Of a DNA stretch of 64,000 nucleotides, positions 9,009 to 21,000 are shown one piece after another (position 1 is the stretch's first letter; every line of letters begins with the position of its first letter). Below the pieces are notes generated by a model that saw only the letters and a program-made list of their open reading frames with translations, was not told the origin of the DNA and searched no databases. Origin of the DNA: Cladorhizidae sp. MBARI D1340-BT2 (lineage: Eukaryota > Porifera > Demospongiae > Poecilosclerida > Cladorhizidae). A program made the translations under genes and the position numbers. The stretch lies in the NCBI GenBank assembly GCA_028752905.1, contig JAQNBH010000010.1, forward strand, positions 15,602,347 through 15,666,346. The letters are read 5' to 3'.

Positions 9009-12000
9009 GTGAGTAAGTATAATGCACCTAGCTGACTAGCTTCTAGATATAAGTAAGCTATATTCTTCATATTTAAAATAGTGACTACTGTCTGTATCTT
9101 CCTAGTTAGCTGTAGCCAACTCAGCCAACTATTGAGCTAGTTGTACTTCAAATAAATGTCACTCTAATATTTAATAGCCGATTCCCTCCACTACACACAT
9201 ATAAAATAGCTTTAGCTAGTGATACAAAACCACACCTAGGTAGGATTTTTTCTGTTGCTATGGCAATTTGTTACAATCAGCATGCTAATATTTTGTTGAT
9301 GGTATGTCTGCCGCAATTAAAATTTTTTTTGCATTTTGGCTTTCATCAAAATTAATACAACATTACCACTCTTTGGTTTGGACATAAGTATATAATTTGT
9401 ATATTCACATAATGGCTACTGCCAGACATAATATCTTTGATATACTTACTTAATGCACCCATGTCAGGTGGTAATCAAGAAGCAAGGCTAAACTGTTGTG
9501 GGATGGTTAATGTGCATAAGTACAATTAGAAAATCTTCACGAATTGTCATTGTTGCCATTACAAAAACCTGCCATTAATCTCCAACATGGTACCTTGGCA
9601 ACTACTATATACCTTATGCTGTAGTTTGTACAGAGGAAAGAGCGCCTGCTTAACAAATTCTATGCTTTTCCAAACATTATCATTCTCTCATATGTAGGTA
9701 TAGATTCCCATGTGTACATACTAGGTTAGCTATGTAGAAGGATGGTGAACTGTTGCAGAGCTGACCTTGGAAAATATTGTATGCAGACATCATATCTTTT
9801 GTGCTTTTGAGCAGGAGAAGTCAGTGTCACGATCTATGCTTACTAAATAGAGGCTGGAACCAACAGTAAAGTATTGTACGTAGTTGCTAAATGAGGTGCT
9901 TAACATGGGTTTTGCTCAGCACCAGCTTTTATTGTATAAGATTACAGCCTACTCAACTATCCTGCTATCTATAGGCATGTCTGGTTGTCACAGTTTGACC
10001 TAATGATGATACTTATTGTCAGGTAGGAACCTAAGGTTAGGCAGATGTTGCCTTCATGCTTATTTTCAATGACCCATAACTTCTTCCGCACACCTATGCA
10101 CAAAATATTAGTTAGAATAGTAATAATACCTGGTATGTGTTAAAAACATAATAAATATTAGTGGTTAGATAGTGGATTTCCTTAAAATTGGATTCACTTT
10201 TTATTCTGTTATTGGTTGTGTCTAACCAAAAATGTAATAAATTCTAAACTTCCTGTGAGTGATGATTGCATTAATTATTCAGAAAAAGTGATACCTGGAA
10301 AGGCAGCCCTAATGAGAAAGTGTTCATCTGAGATTTTATGCTGTGTTTTGAAGGAAGTATGGTTCTATCACATTAGTCCTAAGTGGGTTATGATTACTAT
10401 ACCAACAGTGTAATACTAGTATCCCACATGGAAGACAACCTTGATGAGGTGGTGCACTCCCAGGAAGTTTGAGGTTAGTTGTTTTCAAGATAATCCCATC
10501 ATAGTGCCATAAGGCCAAGTGAGGTGAGGGTGCAGGAGTGAGTGAGCTTTCATAGATATGAACATGAACATAGTTATTTCAGAGCTGCTTTAACAGAGTA
10601 TATACTTGAATGTTCATTTATATATTAATCGAGTCTTAAAGTTAAGCATGGTAAGGGATACTTCTTTTGAACCCACTTCATCTAAACTAAATACTGAGTT
10701 AGTACTAGAATTTCTCTCGGTCCTTTCTGTCTTGTGTCCACAATAGACAGTTGTAAAAAGCAGCTAGTCTAGTAGTAAATTACTGCAGTTGCAGAAATAA
10801 TGCAGCCTAGAGTTGGTCATCGTCTTTGACAAACACATACAACAAAGTAATATCTCTATTATAGCTCTAGCTGAATGCAATAATTGATTTAGGATATAGC
10901 AGGAGATATTTTGCCAGAAATTTATTACTTGCAATACTAGAGCTTAACTAAATATCCTTAGACCTGATCTAGAGAGAGAGTGAGTTAATCTTTGTCTTTT
11001 ATTGAAATCAAATAGCTACTACATCAACAAGACCACTTACCTAACAGAGACGTCAAGCAATTGAATCCGAAGAATTATTGAAGCGATGCATGCATGACAT
11101 TCATTCATTTTTAACCTTGAACACTACATTGAGCTCACATCTTGGAGGTGGATTACTTGTTTTGTTGTGCCTCCCATGCCCACATGTCATTTATTCCTGA
11201 AAAAGTCTAGAGCATCTAGCTGAAACCTCGAGTGGGTAAACTTGTCTATCGAGAAAGTCATTGTATTTACTTCGCCAACTGGGAGTTTGTTAACATATTG
11301 TATGGACATCATTGTCCCAAAATATTAACGGATCACATATCAGAGATATAAAGGGGTATTCTGCCCAAGACAGGGCAACAGCTTCTTACCACAAGAATGC
11401 TTCCAGTTTTCTGCTGTCTGTTTCTAAACTAACTTTTGCAACAGAATTTGTTCAAAATGAAGGGTGAATGCAATAATGCAAGGAGTTAAAAGTGTGACAA
11501 GGACCTGGGAAAGAACCAGTGTCCAATCTCATGATATTATGTTTGTTGGTAGACTAACTAATTATGCATTTCTCATTATTGGTATTGTGGTTGATGGCAT
11601 CCGTACTACATTCCTACTTGCATGGATTCAGCAACCATAGATAGACAGGATAATGTAGGAAAGATCAATCTCGAAGGGGTACCAAAGCTACTCTTGTAGT
11701 AGATTAGTTTCCAGTATTTCTTAATGGAAGTGCATGGTTGAATACAAAGTAAAGAAAGAAGACATGAAGAGAATGAAATGAATTTTAGAGCGTTTAAAGT
11801 TATTGAATATTATCTGGATAGTACTGAGTAGCAAACACAGAAGTGCTTGACACCATTCAACCAGCCTTTGGAAGGGTGGTGTTCCAGCATAGACTGAAAA
11901 TATTAAACCTACAAAGGAAACAAAGACATTAGGTTGAGTTCTGCCATAGAAACTCTAAATCATAAGTGAGACAAAGAGTTCGGGTAGAACAATGTCAAGA

Positions 12001-15000
12001 TGGGTTAGGGGCACCATGGTGAGAGAAATGAACATTCCACAACTGAATCACAATGCAGAGGATGGAAAGCAATGGAAATAACTTGTTCATTAACATCAAC
12101 CTGAGCCTGAATTGGATGATTGATGGTTTGTGCAGTGAACCTATCATTGCACTCCATAGATGTTGCATATCCACAGGAAGTTTGAAATTCAGAGAAAAAA
12201 TACTTCTGATGAAGATAATCATGATGTTCTTTTGCAACTATTAATTATGCCCTATGGTATATGGGGGTGTATGTGTGTGAGAGTGTGCATGTGTTTGTGT
12301 GGTGTGTGATGAGTGTGTATTTGTGTAGTGTGTGTGCTGTGTGTGTGAGAGATGCATGTGTCTGCTTGTGTGGTGTGTGAATGTATTTATTTGTGTGGTG
12401 TGTTTATATATGTGTGTTGTGGTGTGAGTGTGTGTGTCTTTATGCATGTTGAGTGTTGGTGTTCTGTGGTGTGTGTAAATATGTGTGTGTGGTTGTGTGG
12501 TGTGTGCTGTGTATGTGGTGTGTGTGTAACTGCATGTTTGTATGTTGTTTAAGTTGGTGTGTGTATATTGTCCATGCATGTGTATGGTCTGCGTGCATGT
12601 GTATGTGTTTGTTTGTGGGGTAGGTTTGTGGTATTTGTGTGTTAGTATGTTGTGTGTGTGGTGTAGTGTATGTGTGTGTTTGTGTGTTTAGATGTGGTTT
12701 TTGTTGTGGTATGTGTGAAAGTTCATTTGTGTGGTGTGAGTGTATGTTGTGTAGCTGTGTGTGTGTGTGGAGAATGTATTTGTTTGAGTTCAAATAGTGG
12801 GGTGTTTGTGCGGCAGAGTGTGTATGCGTGTTTATGTGTTTTGAAGGAATAATAATTGCATGGAATTGAACTATAATCCTAGCCATACATAGATTCCTTG
12901 CCTAGCTCTTGTCTTTAACTACTTTTGTTAACTAGGTTATTTCCTATAATGCCAATGGTGAATTCATGCAAGTAGGAATTACAAAAATGACAAAACAAGT
13001 CTAGCCTGTTCCCTTCAAAAGAATCTTATATCTGTAGTTGCTGAATGCATGCAAGTTGGAATATTATAAAGTTGACATGGTCACACTACTAATACAGTGC
13101 AACCAGCTAATTGAACAGGGCTAAAGATTGGTAATTTTAACCGGAGATTACCAAATTAATGTACTAAGCTTGCCAGTTCCAAAAAATTCACAATCATCAC
13201 CACACCCTCATCCTTACTTAGCCTTATGATACTCCATGTCCATCAATTGAACGTCCTGTACTAACCCTTGCAAACACACAGTCTATGATTTCCCCTGTTC
13301 AAATAATAACCCATGTTATCCCTGCTCTTATCTTTATAGAATTTTTGGGGGGGAAGGGCAGGAAGGTGTGGTCATATGGGAAAAACTCTTGCCCATTGAC
13401 GATTAACTTTTATACTACCTAGTTTCATTCTCAGCCCTTTGTGTGAACAGTATCAAGACAAACAAGTGAAGAAAAAAACACACACACGCACACACACACA
13501 CACACACACAGTAAGAGAGAAAGAAAGTAAAAACATAAGTACTGAGACAAAAACTGCCAAACGATTAGTTCCCCATATTTAAGTATGTCACTAAGAACAT
13601 CAACAACATCAAGGCAATAACATGGCAATATTTATTGAAAGCAGAATAATTGAGCAACTACATCTGAGAATAAGTGAATATGTCAAATGATATACATTAT
13701 ATATACTGAACCATAAACTTGTTCCCAATACTTCCCATGCAGGATATAATACTGCCAGTAACAAGATATCTACTGGTATTATATTACATATGGGACATAT
13801 TTTCTATTCCTCTTTGGGTTTATCTTGTAACAAAAATGCAATCAACTTCAAACTTCCCGCTTCATCAGGGTTGTCTTCCATGTGGGCTACTAGTATTACA
13901 CTGTTGGTGGAGTAATGGTAACCCATTGGGAGCCAACCTGATAAGCTGCACACCCACAGGACATTTGAACTTCGTATAAAAAAGGCTCTTAAAAAGTGTC
14001 ATGATGTTCTTTTGCAGGTATTAATGATACCCTAAGGCCGTGTTTGTATTGTGTGTTTGGTGTGTGTATATGCTTGTTGAGTGTGAGGGAGTGTGTGTTT
14101 ATGTGTTGTTGTTTTTGTGATGTGTAGTGTCACTGTGTGTATGTCTGTGTTTGTGTGTTGTGTCTCTGTGTGTGTGGTCATGCGTTTGTGTATGGGAATG
14201 TTTATGTGGTTAGTTGTGTATGCGTGTTTGTTTGTGAGTGTTTATGTGATGTGTGTTTATGTGTATGTGACTGTGTGTGATCATGTGGCATACAGTGTGT
14301 GCTTGTACGTGCCGAGTGTGGTATGTGTGTGTAGTTATATGTGTTTGTGGGATCACTGGGATGTATGTTTGTCTATGTTATGTGTGTATGTGTGTATGGT
14401 ATGTCAGTGTGAGACAGTGTGCGCATGCACGTTTGAGTGGTGTGTGCTGTGTGTATTTGTGTTAGTTTGTGTGGTGTGAAGTGTGTGTGTGTCATGTGTG
14501 TACTTGTGAAAGTGTATTTATGTGTTTGTGTGGGGTGTGTATGTGTGTGTGGGTCTGCGTATGTTTGTGTGGGGTGTGGGGGGAGGGTGTGTGTTTATGT
14601 GGTGAGTGTCCATTTTTGTACGTGTGTGGTGTGTGTGCGTCAAAATCAATTGTGTGCTTGTGTGATTTGTATATGAATTTTGTGTTTGTGTCATTGTTTA
14701 TATATGTGTGTATGTGTGTGTTGTGTGTATGTGTGTTTGTGTGTGCCTTTGTGTGGTGTGTGGTTATAGTGTTTGTGGTGTGTGGTGTCTGTAGGTATAT
14801 GTGTTTCTGCGTGGTGTGTATAATTGTGTGGTGTGTATGTGTATGTGTGTATGCATGTGTATGCTGTGTGCTTGTGTATGAGAGTTTGTGGGTAGGGTAT
14901 TGTAGCATTTGTGTGTTTGTGTGTGCATGTATGTGGTATGTGTGGTGTGGTGTGTGTGTATGTAAGTGTGTGTGTTTATGTGTGGTTTATGTGGTGTGCA

Positions 15001-18000
15001 TGGTATGTGGTATGTGTGGTGTGGTGTGTGTGTATGTATGTGTGTATGTTTATGTGTGGTTTATGTTGGGTGCATGGTATGTGGTGTGTTTGCATGTTTT
15101 TGTGATGTGTGTGAGAGTGTGTTTATGTCATGTGAGTGTATGTTGTGTGTGTGGAGTGTGAATTTGTTTGAGTGCATGTGGTGGGATTTATGTGTGTGAG
15201 AGTGTGTTTGCATATGCCTGTGTGGTGTGTGTGTGTGTGTGATGTGTGTTTGTGTTCAATTTATGTGTGCGGTTGCGTGTGAGAGAAAGTGTGTGCCATT
15301 GTGTGTGTGTGGTGTGTATGTGTTTTACGTGTTTGAGTGTGTAGAGGTGTGTGTTTTGTGATGTGTGATGTGTAGGTTGTGTGTTTGTGTGGTTTATCTA
15401 TGTGTGTGTGTGGGTGTGGTGTGTATGCTTGTTTCTGTGTGTGATGTGTGTATGTTTGTATTGTTTGTGTATGTGGTGTGCGCACATTAGCGAGTGTTTG
15501 TGTACGAATGTGGGAATGTGTGTGCTGTGTGGTGTGTGTATGTATATGTGTGACAGAGTGTGTTGGTATGGTGTGTGATGTGTATGTGTGTGTATTTGTG
15601 TAGTGTGTGTGGTGTTTGTGTGGATTAGTTTGAATGTTTGTGTATATTTGTTTGTTTGGTGTTGGTATATAATATATATTTATGTGTGTGTTGTGTGTGT
15701 TTCTATGTGTGTGTGTGTCTGTGTGAGAGAGTGGGAGTGTGAGTTTGTGTGTATTGTGTGTATATGTGGGTTTATTTGTATTGTGTTAGGTGTGTGGTGT
15801 GTGTGCAAGACAGAGTGTGCATGTGTGTTTGCCTGTTGTGTGTATGGGTGAGAGAGTGTGTGTGTGTGTGGGGGTGAGTGTCACTGTGTGCATGCTTGTG
15901 TAGTGTGTATGATAGAGAGAAGGCATGTGTGTGCTTGGGTGATGTGTATTTGAATGTCTCTATGTATTTGTTTGTGGGTCATATGTTTGTATGTGTGTAG
16001 CTATGTGTGTGTATGTGTGTGTGTTTGTATGTGCAGTGTGTGTTGTTTTTAGTGAGTGTGAGCCTTTGCATGGTGTGTGGGTGTAGTGTGTGGTGTATGA
16101 TCTGTTTGAGTGTATGTAATTGTGTTGTTTGTATTGTGTGTGTGGGGTCTGACTGTGTTTGTGTGGTGTGTGGTGTGTGAGTGTGTATGTTTTTGTGTGG
16201 TGTGTGTTACTGTTTAGTCATGTGGTGCTTATGTATGTGTGTGTATGTTGTGTATGCATGTCTATGGTGTGTGCATTTCTGTGTGTGCTTGTGTGTGGGA
16301 TGTGTGTGGTGTTTGTGCATTTGTGTGTCTAAATGTGTAGTGTGTGTGCGGTGTGATGTGTGTGTATGTATGTGTGTGTGTTTATGTTTGATTTGTGTGT
16401 GATGCATTGTATGTGGTGTGTTTGTGTGTTTTTGTGGTGCGAGTGTGTTGGTTTGGTGAGAGTGTATGTTGTGTATGTTTATTGAGTTTGCATTTGTTTG
16501 AGTGCATGTGGTGAGGTGTATGTGTGTGAGAGTGTGCTTGTGTGTGCATGTGTACTGTGTGTATGTTTGTGTGTGTATGTGTATGGTGGTGTGTATGTTG
16601 TGTATATTTGCTTTTAAAGGAATGTAAATTGCTTTGTAAATGAGCTACAATGCTATACCTTCATAAGTTCCTTGCTAAACTCTTTCTCTTACTCTGATTG
16701 ATTAAGTTATTTCCTATAATGTCCATGGCTATGGTTAGTGAATTCATGCAAGTAGGAATAACAAAAATGACAGAATAAGTCTAGCCTGTGCACTTCAAAA
16801 GAACCCTATCATATTTTGATATGGTTGCTGTATGCATGCTAGTTAGAATATTACATAACTACAATACTAATACAGTGCAATCAGCAGGGCTAAAGACTTG
16901 GTAATCCTAATGGAGATTACTAATTAGCTCATTAGTGTACTAGGCTTGCCAGTTCCAAATGGTTGACAATAACTCCTGCACACTTAGCCTTATGATACTC
17001 TGTGTCCATCCCTCGAAAGTCCTGTTTATACTACTCCAAAAACAGTCTAATTATTCCCCCTGTTTGCCCTGTTATCCTTGCTCTTATCTTTATTGCAATT
17101 TAAAGAAAAATATTTTGGATAGGGGTGGGGGCCGGATGGGGGGAAAGAAGGCATGGTGATATGGGAAAAACTCCTGCCCATTGGTCGAGTATAACTCTTA
17201 TGCTGCCTGATTTTATTCTTTCTCAGCCCTCTGTGTGAACAGGATAAGGACAAAGAAGTTGAAAACATACACACACACAGAGGCAGAAAGAGAGAAAGAA
17301 AGTATCCATAAACATATACAGTATAGCTATATGTTTATCATTTGGCTTACTCTCAGATATTCTTGCTCAGTTATTCTGCTTTCAATAAACATGGCATTGT
17401 TGTATCAAGTAGTCTTAATGTTGTTAATGTTCTTAGTGGAAGATAGGAATTAGCAGTTTTTGTCTTAGTGCTTATTTTTTTCATGGACCCAGAACTTGTT
17501 CTCAATACTTCCCATGCAAGATATGATACTGCCAGAAAAATGATATCTACTAGTCTTCTATTACATATTGGACACACTTACTATTCTCTTTGGGGTTACA
17601 AAAATGCAATCAACTTCAAACTTCCTGTGAGTGCAGCACTTCATCAGGGTTGTCTTCCATGTGGGCTACGAGTATTACACTGTTGGTGGAGTAATGGTAA
17701 CCCATTGGAAGCCAACCTGATACGCTGCACACCCACAGGACATTTGAACTTCGTAGAAAAAATACTCTTAAAAATACTCATGATGTTCTTTTGCAGCTAT
17801 TAATGATACCCTAAGGCTGTGTTTGTGGTGTGTGGTTTGATGTGTGTATATGCTTGTTGAGTGTGAGGGTGTGTTTAGTTATGTGTTTGTTTTTTGTGAT
17901 GTGTAGTGTGTATGTCTGTGTTTGTGTGTTGTGTCTCTGTGTGTGTGGTCATACCTTTGTGTGTGGGAATGTTTATGTGGATAGTTGTGTATGCGTGTTT

Positions 18001-21000
18001 GTTTGTGAGTGTTTATGTTATGTATGTTTATGTGTATGTGACTGTGTGTGATGATGTGGCATGCGGTGTGTGCTTGTATGTGCTAGTGTGGTGCTTGTGT
18101 GTAGTTATATGTGTTTCACTTGGATTTATGTGTGTTTATGTTATGTGTGTATGTGTGTATGGTATGTTTTTGTGATGTGTGTGAGAGTGTGTTTGTGTCA
18201 TGTGAGTGTATGTTGTGTGTGTGGAGTGTGTATTGGTTTGAGTGCATGTGGTGGAGTTTATGTGTGTGAGAGTGTGTTTGCATATGCCTGTGTGGTGTGT
18301 CACTGTGTGTGTGTGATGTGTGTGTGTATCATTTATGTGTGCGGTTGCGAGAGAAAGTTTGGGCCGTTGTGTGTGTGTGGTGTGTATGTATTTTACGAGT
18401 TTGAGTGTGTAGGTGTGTGTGTTTTGTGATATGTGATGTGTAGGTTGCATTTGTGCAGTTTATCTATGTGTGTGTGTGCAGTGTTACTGTGTATGCTTGT
18501 TCTGTGTTGTGTGATGTGTGTATGTTTGTTTTGTTTGTGTATGTCATGAGCGAGTGTTTGTGTATGAATGTAGGAATGTGTGTGTTGTGTGGTGTGTGTA
18601 TGTATGTGTGACAGAGTATGTGATGGTGTGATGTGTATGTGTGTGTATTTGTGTAGTGCGTGTGCTGTTTGTGTGGTTAATTGTGTGTTTATTTGTTTGT
18701 TTGCTGTTAGTATAATATATATATATATATATTTATATGTTTGTTGTGTGTGTGTTTCTGTGTGTGTGGTGTGTGTTTGTGAGAGAATGTGAGTGTGAGA
18801 TTGTGTGTATGGTGTGTATATGTGTATTGTGTTAGGTGTGTGGTGTGTGTGCATGACAGAGTGTGCATGTGTGTTTGCCTGTTGTGTGTATGGGTGAGAG
18901 TGTGTGTGTGTGTGGGTGAGTGGGTGCATGCTTGTGTAGTGTGTGTGTGATAGAGAGAGTATATGAGTGTGCTTGTGTGGTGTGTATTTGAATGTCTCTA
19001 TGTATTTGTTAGTGTCATATGTTTGTATGTGTGTAGCTATGTATGTGTATGTGTGTGTGTTTGTATGTGCAGCGTGTGGTGTTTTTAGTGAGTGTGAGCC
19101 TTTGCATGGTGTGTGGATGTAGTGTGTGGTGTATGATCTGTTTGAGTGAATGTATTTGTGTTGTTTGTATTGTGTGTGTAGGGTGTGACTGTGTTTGTGT
19201 GGTGTATGGTGTGCGAGTATTTTTTTTGGTGTGGTATGTGTTACTGTGTACTCATGTGGTGCTTATGTGTGTGTATGTATGTTGTGTATGCATGTCTATG
19301 GTGTGTGCAATTCTGTGTGTGCTTGTGTGTGTTTGTGTGTGCTTGTGTGCGGGATATGTGTGGTGTTTGTGCATTTGTGTTGTGTATGTGTGTAGTGTGT
19401 GTGTGGTGTGGTGTGTGTGTATGTATGTGTGTGTGTTTATGTTTGATTTGTGTGTGATGCATGGTATGTGGTGTGTTTGTGTGTTTTTGTGGTGTGAGTG
19501 TGTTGGTGTGGTGAGCGTGTATGTTGTGTATGTTTATGGAGTGTTTGTATGTGTATGTGTATGGTGGTGTGTATGTGTGTATATTTGCTGTATTTTAAAG
19601 GAATGTAAATTGCAATGGAAATGAGCTATAATACTAAAGTTCCTTGCTAAGCTCTTTCTCTTACTCTGATTGATTTAAGTTATTTCCTATAATGTCAATG
19701 GCTATGGTTAGTGAATTCATGCAAGTAGGAATAACAAAAATGACAGAATAAGTCTAGCCTGTCCCTTCCAATGAGTCCTATATCTTATTTTGCTGTATTA
19801 GAATATTTAAAAAGTGACATAACTACACTACTAATACAGTGCAATCAGCTAATTTAACAGGGCTAAAGACTTGGTAATCCTAATGGAGATTACGAATTAG
19901 CTCAATAATGTAATAGGCTTGCCAGTTCCAAATGGTTGACAATCACTCCTGCACCCTAATCCTCACTTAGCCTTATGAAACTCTGTGTCCATCCCTTGAA
20001 AGTGCTGTTTCTACTCCTCCTAATACAGTAATTATTCCCCCTGTTCGAATATATAACCCCTGTTATCCTTGCGCTTATCTTTATTGCAATTTAAAGAAAA
20101 ATATTTTGGATAGGGGTAGTGGAGGGAAAGAAGGCATGGTGATATGGGAAAAACTCCTGCCCATTGGTCGAGTAACTCTTATGCTGCCTGATTTCATTCT
20201 TTCTCAGCCCTCTGTGTGATCAGGATAAGGAAAAAGAAGTTAAAAGCACACAGAGAGAGAGAGAGAGAGGCAGAAAGAGAGAAAGATTCATATAATTATA
20301 TATCTATATGTTTAGCATTTGGCATATTCACTTACTTTCAGATATTCTTGCTCAGTTATTCTGCTTTCAATAAACATTGCCATGTTGTATCGAGTAATCT
20401 TGATGTTGTTAATGTTCTTAGTGGAAGATGGGGTTTAGCAGTTTTTGTCTTATGCTTATTTTTTTAATGGACCCAAACTTGTTCCCAATACTCATTGATA
20501 TGATACTGACAGAAACAAGATATCTACTAGTCTTTATTACTATCGGACACACTTTCTATTAACTTGTAACAAAAAGTGCAATCAACTTGAATTAGAGTGT
20601 ATGTATGTGTATGTGTTTTGTGATGTATAATGTGTGTGTGATTGCATGGTGCATATTTGTGTGTGCGGTGTGTGTGTCTGTATCTGTGCACATGTGAAAT
20701 AGTGTATTTGTGTGTTTATGTGTGAATGTATGTGTTTGTCTTGCATGTGTGGTGTGTGCTGTGGGACTGTTTCTGTTGTGCAAGTGTGTGATGTGTGTGG
20801 TTGTGGTGCGTGTGGTGTGTGTGACTGCATTGGTGCTGTGCATGGTGTGTATGTGTGTGGTGTGTGTTTGTGGGCAACACACTGCAGCTAGCTCTATGTC
20901 TATGGTGTATAAATGGAATGCTTTCAATATCAAAAAAATTAACTTTTTGATTCTGAACTGCTGAAACAATGGGTGCCTTTAGATAAAGCAGATCAGAGAC

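Larger units (their letters stand above)
9009..12050. other. Intron 1, 5' part
   Basis: No coding sequence recognised. Contains copy 2 of the interspersed repeat (10405-10500) and a partial MITE copy (about 11190-11270). Confidence 0.5.

Noticed and set aside
12241..19624. Many long Cys/Val-rich (+) and Thr/His-rich (-) open frames, up to 230 codons
   Set aside because: They are translations of GT-rich tandem DNA in several frames and both strands at once; no domain, start context or splice structure supports them.
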